The translations under genes were made by a program, and so were the position numbers. Positions 22,850 through 34,142 of a stretch of 64,000 nucleotides of DNA are shown one piece after another. Source of the DNA: Rehmannia glutinosa. Lineage: Eukaryota > Streptophyta > Magnoliopsida > Lamiales > Orobanchaceae. The notes under the pieces are model-generated. The model searched no databases. It saw only the letters and a program-made list of their open reading frames with translations, and was not told the origin of the DNA. The stretch is from contig JABTTQ020002835.1 in NCBI GenBank assembly GCA_016081115.2, positions 248,001 through 312,000 on the forward strand. Reading direction: 5' to 3'. Numbering within the stretch: position 1 is the first letter of the stretch; every line of letters starts with the position of its first letter.

Positions 22850-24815
22850 ATGTCTGATTCCCATTCCAATAGCCAAATTAAAATAGGGAGTTTAGTGTAG
22901 AGTTTCCCATCGAAGACCCTCCCGCAGATATCGAAGTATCTCATGGGGGTGGAAGTGTAGTGGAAATATCGAACTCGAACCAGGATTCCGAGCAAGAGAA
23001 TTTGGGGAAAGAAAAGGAAATTTTATCTCCCCCTCCCTTGGATGCAATACGTGGTGGGAGAACGTATGGGCCTGAAGAATTGCCCATAAGAAGGGGCGAG
23101 GCATCTGGGCAAAACAGAGGTGAGGGACAAGGTGCGGGGCCTTCGACTCCAGGCCGAGCTGATGAGAGAACACAAGGTCCAGGTCGGAGGCCTCCAAAAA
23201 TTACTGTCAGCGAATATACTGTTAGTCCAAGTGGCTACGATAATCTAGAGGTGGGTGAATAGATTATGCTGATTTTTCACAAATCGCCCTCTTTTTCGAA
23301 TGAACAAGTGAATGACAAGAATATAAATGCGGAAATTAAACAACACTCGATGATTTATAGTAGTTCAACCCACCTAGGGCCTAATCTACTACCACCCCGG
23401 TATATCCGAAGTGGATTTCAAAAAGAAAAAAAGATTTTATTAATTACCACAATTAATACAACACCACCTTTGAAGATTATCACAATCTTCTTACAACACC
23501 TTTAAGGAGATTACCACAATCTTCCTTCAACACCTATGTAGAGTACCACACTCTTCAACACCTAAGATCACCCAAGTGTGTTCTTACTACAAGAACACTA
23601 ACAAGGATATTTTGTTTTGGATGATAGAAAAATTCAAGATTACAACTCAATAAATGAAGTATACAAACTTTGAGTGTAAGTGTAATCAAGAACAAAAAGC
23701 CTAGACCTCAAGATTGTGTAAGTGCAAGAACTTAGGCTATTACAACAAGAATGTAAAAATGAAAGCTTTGAGAATTTTGCAGATTTCTTGTTGTATTGTA
23801 TGCTTATGTGTTATGTTTTGTGTCTTCAAATCATCCTCTATTTATGGGAGAGTCTTCAAGATTGGATCTCCAACATATGCTCCTTCATCTTCACTTTTGT
23901 CTACAAAAAGAAGATCACAAGATGTAGAAATATAGTACAAAATTGATAAAGTAAATCTTGCTGATAATGGTTGTCCAACGGTTTGAATTTTGCTGTCAAA
24001 AATAGAGGTTGAACGGTCGCGCAGAGATAGAAATTTGAAAGTAGATCGCACTATTTTACACAGGGGGACCGGTCGACGGGGGGTCCGACCGGTCGCCCCC
24101 TATGTTGACCGGTTGCGCTCTCAAAATTTCAATATAGAAAAGAGTCTGACGTTTGGCAAACTTGCAGACGCCAGTCGACCGGGTAGTCCACCGGTCGACA
24201 CCCTTGTCGACCGGTCGACCTGCCTTTTTCATCCCCAGTTTTGTTTTCTGTTTCAGGTTTCGACTTTCAGGCACGGGTTGCCCTCTAGGGCGACCGGTTG
24301 ACCTCAAAACAGAAGGTTTGTCCAATTTTTGTCAAAAATAAACTTCAAGAAATACTCCAAAAAATTAGTAAAAATATTTTAAAACAATCGGGAGTATTTG
24401 GACAACATTTAGGGACATTGTTTTGGTGTAAAAACTCAGTTAAACAAAATCATCAAAATCTTGATAAAAAAACATTTATCTAACATATACCGACACCGAG
24501 ATAAATTATGTTCCTAGTATGCTGCTTCAGTCTGAACTGGATACCTTCCATAGGCAGTTTGATATTCCAGACACGGTGCAGTTTTGGTTGCCCGAAGTCG
24601 ACGAGGTGCCTAAACATCCGCCTGTGGGATGTACCACAATGTACTATCGCAGCCTCTACTGTGGGCTGAGGTTTCCTTTGCCAAGACTGATCACGAAATG
24701 GTTTCGAAGATGGAAGATTCCTCTTGCCCAGGTCTATCCACTGTTGTGGGGAAGATTAATAGCAATTAAAACTTTTTCCCGCCTAAAACACATTTCTAGA
24801 ATCAGTAAAATATAA
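22850..24815 (+). pseudogene. Broken gypsy-type gag-like gene (putative PF04195-like)
   Basis: The first part (22850-23262) encodes a low-complexity, Gly/Pro/Glu-rich leader after early stops. The second part (24495-24815) contains F-W-L-P near its start and Y-Y-R-S-L..GLRFPLP, typical of the plant 'putative gypsy type transposon' N-terminal domain (PF04195, assigned from memory of the pattern). A 1.2-kb insertion separates the parts; joined by eye, V-G-E would run straight into I-N-Y-V-P. The gene also has stops near 22895, so it is dead. Assignment needs a profile search. Confidence 0.55.
23272..24492. mobile_element. Unclassified insertion with repeated ACCGGTCGAC words
   Basis: This insert interrupts the gag-like gene. 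It is flanked by similar words tagattatg and taaattatg (8 of 9 match), which could be a 9-bp target duplication. At 24060-24300 it holds about nine copies of gaccggtcgac-type palindromic words. I see no terminal inverted repeat, LTR or coding region, so its class is open. Confidence 0.45.
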
Positions 24816-25524
24816 TTAGAACATGTAACATTAATTTTGGTAACTAATAAATTAATTTTAGAAAATTTATATGTATATATAATAACAAAACATTATATAA
24901 AAATAAGTTTTTCCAAATCTGTGTGTACTACATTAATTATTATTTTTATATTTTTATTTTTCTTTTGTAAAATTTAATAACTTTTCTATTTTTGATCCCT
25001 TTTTCAGGTACAATATATCAAATTAATCGTCTTTTTACGACCATTGGTTTTGATGTACCATATTGCATATATAAAATAAAAAATAAGCGTAAAAAATAAA
25101 AAATATCAGATATATTTGCTAAAAACTTATTTTGTAATGGGCTGCAATAGTTATATATTTGGGCTATTGGACATCAATTTGTAAATTTATGTATTTTTTG
25201 TGATATATGCATAGTTGTTATCTGGGCTTAGCCCATTTTTCATAATTATATAAATTGTAATAAGTTTATTAAATTCAATTAAAAATACTTATATTAATTA
25301 AAAAATATATCATAATATGTATCTAAATATTATATATTACATATATCTGGTACATAGCATCATTTTATATATTTATATCATAATAAATTAAAAATTATAT
25401 TTCAAATAACACTATACTAATAATAGTGATTTATATATAGAAAATTATTTCTAATGTTTGTTAATGTACTTTTTGTGTTAATAAATAATTTTTTTGTATT
25501 TATCAATATATTTTAATATTCAAC
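24816..25524. other. No gene seen
   Basis: Very AT-rich, with no recognisable element or frame. Confidence 0.5.
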
Positions 25525-25532
25525 TTTCAAAG

Positions 25533-26268
25533 CATAGGCGGATCTATATAATGCATGTACTGTTTAGCCCAGTGCAAATCTTGTAGAAGATAATTTAACA
25601 GTATGTTTTTTAATTATTTTGTTATCATTAGCCCAACCCACAATTTTACCAGCCTACCTCTTTTTAATGTATAAAAATATTTAATGAACCACAACTAATA
25701 ATCCAAATTGATTTCATCACTCTTTTTTACCAATTCCAACTCTCCATCTGTGCTTTCCCCCAATCCCAATTCCACTTTATTTTGTTTTAAAATCAAATAA
25801 CAATTTTATGATACTTAGATAGTCATTGGTCAGTAAATAGTAACTTTGTATTGTGATTTTGTTTTTCCCATCTACTTATTCCTAGCTCCAATTTCTTCAA
25901 GGTTTTAAGAACAAAATCAAAGGTTTACGTTAAATTGACTAGATTAATTCACATTGTTTTGATGTTACATGTTTATAATGTCAGAACTAAAAGAGTATTT
26001 GCAGCTATGAAATATATTGTGAAGACGTCACCTCGTAACGAAATTGCAGATGATTTTCTTAAAGAATATTTAATGTTATATATATTAAACGAGTTTTTGT
26101 TGATAATAGGGATGCACATTTTATTATTAATGAATTCTATTCTTGACGTCTTATTGGGCACAATTTCAATGAATATTAAAATATTCTGACTCTATATATA
26201 TATATATATATCGTAGTGAAATTTTTATTGTTTAACCACCCTACTACTAATTTTTAGATTCGTCACTT
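25533..26268 (+). mobile_element. hAT element deletion derivative with transposase remnant
   Basis: The ends cataggcggatcta and tagattcgtcactt are worn inverted copies of the plant hAT terminus CAGTGGCGGATCTA. Flanks tttcaaag (25525-25532) and cttcaaag (26269-26276) match at 7 of 8. It retains a piece of hAT transposase near its right end. Confidence 0.82.
25995..26084 (+). pseudogene. hAT transposase C-terminal dimerisation domain remnant
   Basis: About 30 residues (FAAMKYIVKTSPRNEIADDF and then LKEYLMLYI) match the pattern of the hAT family dimerisation domain (F-S-x-M-K-x-I-K-x-x-x-R-N-x-M-x-D-x-x-L-x-x-x-L). The zinc finger and catalytic parts of the transposase are missing. Its position inside an element with hAT ends supports the call. 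Confidence 0.7.
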
Positions 26269-26279
26269 CTTCAAAGTTA

Positions 26280-27245
26280 TATACTTAGACTATTAGATAT
26301 GAAATTGTTTGTTTGATACTTTGTTTGACATCTATGTATATATAAAAATATAACTGCAATATGTAACGTCAAATTTGATAATTAGTGAAGCAATACTGGA
26401 GAATCTATGATTAAAAATCAGACTAGCACTTATAGTCTATAGACTCTCAGCCAAAGTAGTTTCCTTAAGACATTAATCTTTAATTACAACTGTTGAAACA
26501 AGTATTTTATTATGGTAAATTTATGATTTATATTTTTACACTCTGAATATTTGATTGATTGCAATCTAATTCTGTCAATACAAAAATAAAACCAACCATT
26601 GAATAATTTATGTCGAGAATTCTTTAAATCTGATGTTGATGGGTTTTTAATTTACAGTGGATCACCAATGTGTAATTATAGTATTTCGGATATACAAAAT
26701 TTTCCAAAAGTATAACATCTAAATATTGACAATAAGGAAAATTTAATATACATATTAATATTATGCTTTATAAACTGATCGATACATCATTTTTTCAAAA
26801 ACTGAATTGAATTAACATAAAAGATGGATAGTGCAATCCTTAATTTAAAGTAAAAATAATACAAAAAATACAAAATTACTACACCATTGAACACCGAATT
26901 ATTCAATAAACAAAAATATCCCACGCAAATATCAGAAAATAAAACTATCTAATAATGTTACAAAACGTAGCAAATAACGAGAATAATTAATTTGAAAATA
27001 TATGTTATTGTTTCACAAATCACATATCGTAATAGTTTGAAAATATTAGTTTGTAACGATGATAAAACAAAACCAAACAGACGAATAATATTGTGTACAA
27101 AGAAATAATCCAAAATTTATAATTTTGAAATGTCGTGATTTAATTGTTTGAAGTTTGTATTGTACGTTTTTATATTCATTAACATTGTAACTTTAATATG
27201 AATGCAATTTATATGTCTTGACGCAATACACCCCGTGCACTGCAC
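26280..27245. other. No gene seen
   Basis: AT-rich DNA without recognisable features; a (TA)n run lies just before it at 26192-26210. Confidence 0.5.
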
Positions 27246-27249
27246 AGAC

Positions 27250-27720
27250 AAAAGACTAGTTTTTATTTTTAAGAGAATCAATCCATCTCATTTAGCAGGA
27301 CAACTTTACAACTGATAACAAATAGACCTTTAAAATCATAAATTTATACATATGTAAAACATAGAAATATTTTAAACCTATACAGATCTAATTGATGTTG
27401 TAAAATCAGAAAATCGCAAAAATAGTGAACAAATCACGAATTCGCGTTTGTCACTAATATTCTAGTAAGGGTCATCTGAATCTTTTGCACAAATCACCCA
27501 CACCACGAAACTATAAGCTCCACAACGACAAAATTTTATGAACGAAATACCATTATTTGGGATAAAACACAACTTATTAAGAGGAAGAAACTTACTTATT
27601 AAGGGACATAAATTCTCATGGGGAGACTCGAGAACTGCTGTAAAAGGAGAGATACAAACAACTAAATGAAAAAACAAGAAAAACTGCTACCCTTATCCTC
27701 CCATGTAGAAGAAGTAAAAA
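27250..27720 (-). repeat. Diverged LINE-like repeat
   Basis: The words 'acctatacagatct' and 'catctgaatcttttgca' and the order of blocks match the copies at 55119 and 60950, read on minus. It is more diverged and lacks a clear poly(A) end. Confidence 0.5.
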
Positions 27721-28114
27721 GAGAAGAAGACGACTAAAGTTTGCAAGAGTATTTTTTTTCTCCATAAAATCATTTGATGAGGTGGAAGAAATTATTGCAC
27801 GTTTAAGTCAGCAAAATTTAAATTATATATTTGAGAAGGTATTCTTTGTAGGAAATGAAAATATAAATTGATATTTTCACTGGAATAGGTAACTTATACT
27901 ATTCTAAATTCTAGAATAGTATGAAATGAGAAAATTGGAATTGTGTTTAGCCATTAGCATTGATGCATGGTTGGAGAAAACATGTAATTATTTTTCAAAA
28001 TAGTAGTCAATCACTATTTAATTTGAATAAAATTATATATCCTTACAATAACTCCATTAATCACCACAAGGTGATATTGCCAAAACATCTACACTTAAAA
28101 TATTTGCACTAAGA

Positions 28115-28340
28115 ATGGGATGAACCTTTAGTTTCAGTGGTAGAGTGTGCTATAGAGCGATTGACCCCAATTTGATCTCATACGAATATATGTGATGCTA
28201 TAACTGGGTTGGATTATACTCAAACGAAAGAATGAGATAGTGGTCGAGTGGTTAAGACCGCAAGTCCAAACTGTAGACATGGTTCGATTCACATCACCCC
28301 TTCTCCTATCAAGATATGTACTAAAAACAAAAGAAAATGT
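28115..28340 (+). repeat. tRNA-derived SINE sequence
   Basis: An A box (tggtcgagtgg, 28241-28251) and a B box (ggttcgattc, 28281-28290) stand at tRNA-like spacing, followed by an A-rich end near 28325. It shares text with the copy at 53193. A further tRNA-like A box (cagtggtagag) at about 28135 suggests an adjacent, more worn unit. It does not fold as a tRNA gene. Confidence 0.65.
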
Positions 28341-28429
28341 CTACCACTAAATACAATAAAACTGATGTTGCTTAAATCCGCAGATCACTTCTAGTTAGAG
28401 TTTTTTGATAAAAAGCCCAATTTATTCTC

Positions 28430-28640
28430 CGAAGCTGGAATTCTTGAGGTGAGAGCTTTATTGTAATAATTCAACAGACGTTAGACGGGTCCTGGGTTTG
28501 TCCCAGGGAGGCCACTCTAACGCTTAAGTCAGTACCGGTTGGAGAAAGTCCAGGGCAAAGGAAACAACAATTGAGAATAATTAACTGAAAATAATCCAAA
28601 ATACTTAGAAATACTGAGGAGAGACATTTTTTATACATGA
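28430..28640 (+). repeat. LTR fragment, gypsy-like
   Basis: The text tttgtcccagggaggccact followed by ctaacgcttaagtcagt resembles a stretch common in plant gypsy LTR leaders. No ends or coding sequence are attached. Confidence 0.4.
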
Positions 28641-28699
28641 GCTGATGGGCCGTGTGGGCCTAGAAGGACTAAGTGGGCGTGGGACTGGTGGGCCGCGTG

Positions 28700-30130
28700 G
28701 CCCCAATAATTATAATTGTGATCTAATAATAATTAATAATATTGGATAATTAATTAAGCAATTTCGAAATTAAATAATATGTAAACTAATTAAAATAATA
28801 AAATATCATGAAAAGTCAATTTTGTCCCCCAACAAAAACATGTTGACATTACATAGATTTTCAATAAAACCACGACCGCAAAAACATATCAAATTACAGT
28901 ACTTTAACCAAAGATAAAATCGAATTTGGAGAAGAATATTACCTATAATATTCTCTCTCTCTTTGAAAAGAATATGCTGGAATCATTCTCTTAAAATAAA
29001 AAAATAAAAACAAAAAGTTGTAGTGTTCTGTCACAGTTTTATTGCATTATTCATGGTTGGATAGCCAATCCAGTAATATTCCATCATTTTTTTAAATCCA
29101 GACAGAAATTGAAAAACTCACTCTAAATCTAAACCAAATTATAACTCTTTGCAAAGTGCTTAGGGAAGAACAAAATAAATGATATCCCAATATTTATTGT
29201 TTATTTCGTAGGATTCATATTAAAAAAATGTTTTGGTATTTTTTTTTGGTTTTATAAAAACTTGAGAAAAAATATTATATGGAAAAAAAAGGTAAATCAA
29301 TTTGTGAATGTTAATTTTGAGAAAAGATAAGTACTATGTATTGAAGACATCATAAATATTTCATAAAAAAAATAAATAAACTGCTATATTTACAATACCG
29401 TATTTTTATTTGGACAATTTAAAAATTCTGAAAATTTTGTTACTATCATCTGAAGCTGAAAATCCAAAACTCAAAATATAGTATTAGATTTTATCTTTTA
29501 TGCTAGTAAGTACCATACTTTTGTGGGTATTAGTCCTCAAACAATTGTCTAAAAAACTTATAAAAAAATATATATAGAAGATCTATAAAGAAGATTATGG
29601 ATTATTAATTACATAATTAATCAACAATAAAATGATAAATTGATAATCATCAAGGCTTCTGGTCTTCAGTTGATCATTTTCCATTTGTCTAGATACAAAT
29701 ATGTCCAGATACAATGTATTTTATTGCCAAATCAAAAATTATTGAAAAATCATGTGGGCCCCAATGCGCACCATTAGCGATTACGAGGCGCTGCCTAAGC
29801 GGGAAATGTGACGTCACAGGTGAGATCATTGTCAGTTTGGGACTCAAGGAGTCAAGATTTTCTGTGGTCGACGCTTTGGTTCTTTACGTGCAACCGTATG
29901 CTAATTGGTTTACTTGCATAAGATTTTGGTCATCAGAAAGGCCAATTAGGTGTGGCTACACAATTGACTACCACTCAACTCCCTTGTAATTTTAACGGGA
30001 TAAGATATCTTGTTCCATTTTCTTCGGTTGAATGTCACATGTACAATTGTGTCATCATTTTGTACACGTATCATTCATATGATATAATGGAATATGAGTT
30101 AAATAGGAAAAGTGGAATAGGGAATCTCAA
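28700..30130. other. No gene seen; GC-richer island at 29745-29990
   Basis: Mostly AT-rich. The island at 29745-29990 has a balanced composition and a perfect TGACGTCA palindrome at 29809-29816 (a bZIP-type site). An open frame across it (29714-29989) has no recognisable domain. Confidence 0.4.
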
Positions 30131-30131
30131 T

Positions 30132-30218
30132 CGATTTTAACATGTGTCTGAATTTTGATTTTTTTAGTTTTAAAAAAAAATACATGCATGTGTCATATTA
30201 TGACACATGTTAAAATCG
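30132..30218. repeat. Perfect 17-bp inverted repeat (foldback)
   Basis: cgattttaacatgtgtc at 30132-30148 is exactly inverted at 30202-30218, with an inner catgtgtca/tgacacatg pair. It could be a tiny foldback element. Confidence 0.7.
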
Positions 30219-30239
30219 CAAGTTACTTAGGTGGTGCCC

Positions 30240-31320
30240 AATTAAGTAGTATCTCATTACCCACTAACGACAAACATATTATTTTCACATTATATTATAA
30301 GTAGGATTGAATTAAATAATTTCATCATGGAAATTTTGTAGGTCAAGTGATTTATTATTTATTACAAAAATGCAATCCTTGCTTTCTTCATAAATGTAAT
30401 GTTGCTTAAAAAAATCAAATTACTCAATAAATAATAATATTTTGGGTAAGGTCAATAAATAATAATTTTTTGGGTAAGGTCAATAAATAAAATTATTCGT
30501 TTCTCTTAAAACCATTTTCTCGATTTAAAAAGAAAATACGGCTTCAAAAAAAAAGTGGTTTTTTTTCTAAATAAATTGTTTTTGAGCAATTTTCTAAAAA
30601 AAAAAAATTAATTTAATTTTTTGGTGATACTCAAATTACAACAAAATATTACTTCTCTTGTTTGTTTATATGTGTGGAGATTTAAATTGAAACCAATGCA
30701 TTGTTTGTTTCCGAAATGATAGATCATAATATTAAACTCGAATATAAATTTATAGTACAAATACCTCCAAATAGAAGCAAAGAGAGGCATCCAAAATTGA
30801 TGGTCTAGGAAGCTATATGAACTGCCAAGGGAAAAAAATACCAAAAAATTGAAGGACTTGGCAAATTGGCAGAGCGTCTGGAGCCTGAATCCAACAGCCC
30901 CAACTTCAGTCCAGCATAAAACTCAATCCCGACAAGCAAATAAAAATAAGGCCAAGCAACAACTTTATCCACTGAAACTGAATTAGTCCAATAAATGCAT
31001 GTTGAAACTTGATCTTGAATTAGAGGCAAAATCAACAACTTGAAATCCCATCCACCAACCACACGACGCTGATGTGAACATCCTACCAAATCAGCCAGAA
31101 CAAGACACGGACAATAACGTCAGGTTATCGTTCCATCAAACATACTCAACTAAAACTCTGAAATCGACTAAAAGTTCAGATTTGTGACTAAACTCTTCAT
31201 TTGTGCACAAGAAACTCATATTCAACTTCTAATTGCAGTTTCCAAATGTGGTGGGCTTCACTCATCTGTGTCAAACAACGAGATCTACGACAAATACCCA
31301 TATCTGATAGAAAACATTAA
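30240..31320. other. No gene seen
   Basis: AT-rich, with no recognised repeat family or coding region. Confidence 0.5.
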
Positions 31321-31610
31321 TAATAAAAAAAAAAAACACAAGGCATTGTTGTAATCCATTTGTCTCAATTGCAATGTGCCCACAATAATTCAGGAAAACC
31401 ACTGAAGCCTCGTTTGGGATTCTTAATATGGTTGGATTGTGGTTATAATCAATTGACATCCCATGTTTGGAACATGAAATCTCGCCCATGACTCATTGGG
31501 CAGCCCGTGAACATATCTACCATATGTTTGATTAAATGTTCTACCCTTTCCCCTAGTACTAATTATCCTGCTGATAAGTTGTAATAAAAAACACAAGGCA
31601 TTGTTGTAAT

Positions 31611-32006
31611 TAGAGCTGTTAAAAGACGGGTCGGGACAGGCCGGCCCGAGCCCGTCGGGCTTTTCGAAAAATTGGGTTGGGCCGAGCCGGGCCAAATAGT
31701 ACCCCGGGCCGCAAAAATGGAGAACCCAGTCCGACCTAAAAATGAAAAAGTCGGGCTTTTTCGGGCTAGCCCGCCGGGCCGGGCCAATCAGACCGGGCTT
31801 ATGAGGCCCGACTTTTTTCGAGCTAGCCCGCCGGGCCGGGCCAATCAGACCGGGCTTATGAGGCCCGACTTTTTTCGAGCTAGCCCGCTGGGCCGGGCCG
31901 ATCGGACCGAGCTTATGAGGCCCGACTTTTTTCGGGCCTTGAAAAATAAAGCCCAGTCCATTAGAAAATCGGGCTGGTTCGGGCCGGCCCGGGATTGACA
32001 ACTCTA
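31611..32006. mobile_element. hAT-type miniature (396 bp) with exact 8-bp duplication
   Basis: The ends tagagctgttaaaag and ttgacaactcta are inverted partners, with GC-rich gggccggccc inside. gttgtaat flanks it at 31603-31610 and 32007-32014. A local duplicate of the target region at 31329-31375 has a single gttgtaat (31348-31355) and no insert, i.e. a paralogous empty site. Confidence 0.92.
31755..31930. repeat. Three tandem 57-bp units inside the hAT miniature
   Basis: The unit (cgagctagcccgccgggccg, then ggccaatcag...) repeats three times with few changes. 57 is a multiple of 3, so open frames with 19-residue repeats appear on both strands; these are composition artefacts. Confidence 0.85.
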
Positions 32007-32109
32007 GTTGTAATCCATTTGTCTCCATTGCAATGTTTCTACTCAACTTTTTTTTTGTGGTGGGGGGAGGGGGTTGTAGCAAACCCCCTTGTCCCACCCC
32101 CTAAATTCA

Positions 32110-32312
32110 TCAATGCCTAGCGGCATGGGGTTGCATTTGCATCTTCCAAGTCGTGGGTTCAAATCCTAACTATCACGAAGTGTGCGGTTGAGTTATCCAT
32201 TCTCCCCTAAAGATTAGGATCATCCCTAAGAAGGACGGATGTCTCATAGTTCGAAAGAAATATGGGTTATGTTCCTTAGTTGGTGTGGAGATACTCTCGA
32301 TCGTAAAAAAAA
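32110..32312 (+). repeat. SINE-like sequence with B box and A-rich end
   Basis: gggttcaaatcc near 32157-32168 matches a B box, and tagcggcatgg about 40 bases before it fits a weak A box. The unit ends in cgtaaaaaaaaata. No target duplication is clear. Confidence 0.55.
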
Positions 32313-32879
32313 ATACCATATAGGTCAACCATGATTTTTATTTTTGTTTTTATTTTTTTGATAACCCAACTTTTACGCTTATACCTGAGAACAACAACTC
32401 CGACCCTCATCGCTGCCACCAATGTAAATCATCGGATGTGCATGCACGAGCTAGAGTTATGGTAGGGTCTGCTGACGTACAACCAGATGTTCCCATGTAA
32501 AGAGAACAGTTATGTTCGACCCCCAAAATCTAATAGTTGATCTCCTCAAATCGAACTTATTCGGATACTATTTAGTATAAATTCCTACCAAGTTTTTACA
32601 AATTTACATATGCGCTAGGAGCAATTTGATGAGGTGGGGTTTTGGACCCATCATTTTCATTTTTCAGGTAATAACTAAATAGTGCATGCATTGATGAAAA
32701 TTTAAAGTCTAACTCAACCCATTATATAGAATAGCTACTACATAGCCTTTCCAAGAAAATTATTGGTCACTAACATAATTAAAATCCTATTGCCATAATT
32801 GATAGTTGTCAACAAAAAAAAAAAATCTTTCTCAAAAAGAAAAAAGAAAATCCAATTGTTGTAATACCAATCCTAACGT

Positions 32880-34142
32880 TGACCACCGCGGATCCATAGG
32901 AAGAAAGTGAGCCCGCACGCGGAAGATCGATAACGCCCCCCATTCTAGCGTGCACCAACTTATTAACCTGCGCCTTCAATTCCACTGCGATTTAATTATC
33001 TCTAACTCATTTTTTCATTCCTCATTTTTCAACCAATCTTTTTTGTCTCTCGGATTATCTCTTAGATATCATATTCCTGCAACCGAAAACCCTAGTTCAT
33101 ACCAGGCGGCGCATTTTATGCTAACTTGTTCCTTAATTTCTCGAGGTAATAATTTCGGAAAACGTTTAATTCTGTATTATCTGCTGTAAAAGTGACTGAT
33201 TTTCATTTTTTAATTTTACTATTTTTTTAAAATTTTCGTGATTAAATTATACCTGGAAAGTTGGAAATTCTGTTGTAATTAGATAATCTTCGGTTTTGCA
33301 AGCAATTGTTTGTATATATTTCTCCCCCGTTTTTTTGTATGATTAAAACGTGAAAATTGAAGTTATGTTTTATAATTTTCTCTATTCTTTTGGGTTAAGG
33401 TTCGTATTATTTTTTATCCATCTGAAGGGAGTTCTGCTATCGTGCCAAAATCTTTAAATGATTGGAGTTGATCCTGATTAGATACCGTATTTTTTATAAT
33501 TGTGATGTTTTTTTTTTCTTCCCTCTTTTTTAATAGAGGATTATATTACAGTGAAGTATTAAGTACACACATCTTCATTTGTAGGTTGTGTGAATTTGTT
33601 CCCTTGCCTGGAATGGTTGATGGCTTCATATTATTTGATTTAATTGCATCTTTGAGCTTCTTTGTGACTTTCAGACTTTGTGACCTGATTTGAACTAACG
33701 ATTTTCCGATTTTACTACATGAGCTGTAACAGTGAACCAATCTCTCAATTTGTAATTATTTTGGATTTATTAACTCTAAATTATCTCAGTTTTTAAATGG
33801 AAAGCTTTCAGCTGACAATATTTTTAATTGCTTAAAACAGGATGAGAATTGGAAGTTCGTTGTGCAGTGAATGTAAACGCTTCTGAATTGATGCATTCTT
33901 GAGGCTTGTTGCGTACTCATATTACATTCTCAGTAGTTAGATGGATCGCCAGGACACATCAGGTTTTGTCAGTGGTGGTTGCTTTTTCTTGGGAAGTTTC
34001 GATTCGATCTTTTGTTATTAGGTTTTTTTATCCTTTCTTGGTTTTTCCCCTTTGACCCCAGAAGTCAGAAGTCCCACAATACATTCTTCCCAATTATTTT
34101 ACTATTTTTGGTTTCGTTGGCTCAAGTCCTGAATTTCAGTGT
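32880..34142 (+). promoter_or_regulatory. Probable promoter and spliced 5' leader of the WRKY19-like gene
   Basis: A GC-richer stretch at 32880-32960 stands out from AT-rich surroundings. A donor-like tcgag|gtaata at about 33144 and an acceptor-like tttcag at 34134-34139, three bases before the ATG, suggest a leader intron of about 1 kb. If the region is instead unspliced, a 26-codon upstream frame (33941-34021) would precede the gene. No clear TATA box is seen. Confidence 0.45.

Noticed and set aside
28233..28340. Possible tRNA-Ser/Leu-like gene
   Set aside because: A and B boxes are present but no cloverleaf forms, and the A-rich tail and second copy at 53193 show it is a SINE.
29714..29989. 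91-residue open frame in a GC-richer island
   Set aside because: No domain, no splice partners and no homologous pattern that I recognise; kept only as a compositional note.
31672..31998. Long open frames with 19-residue repeats on both strands
   Set aside because: They arise from three 57-bp GC-rich tandem units inside a hAT miniature; neither strand has a recognisable domain, and the sequence is explained by the element.
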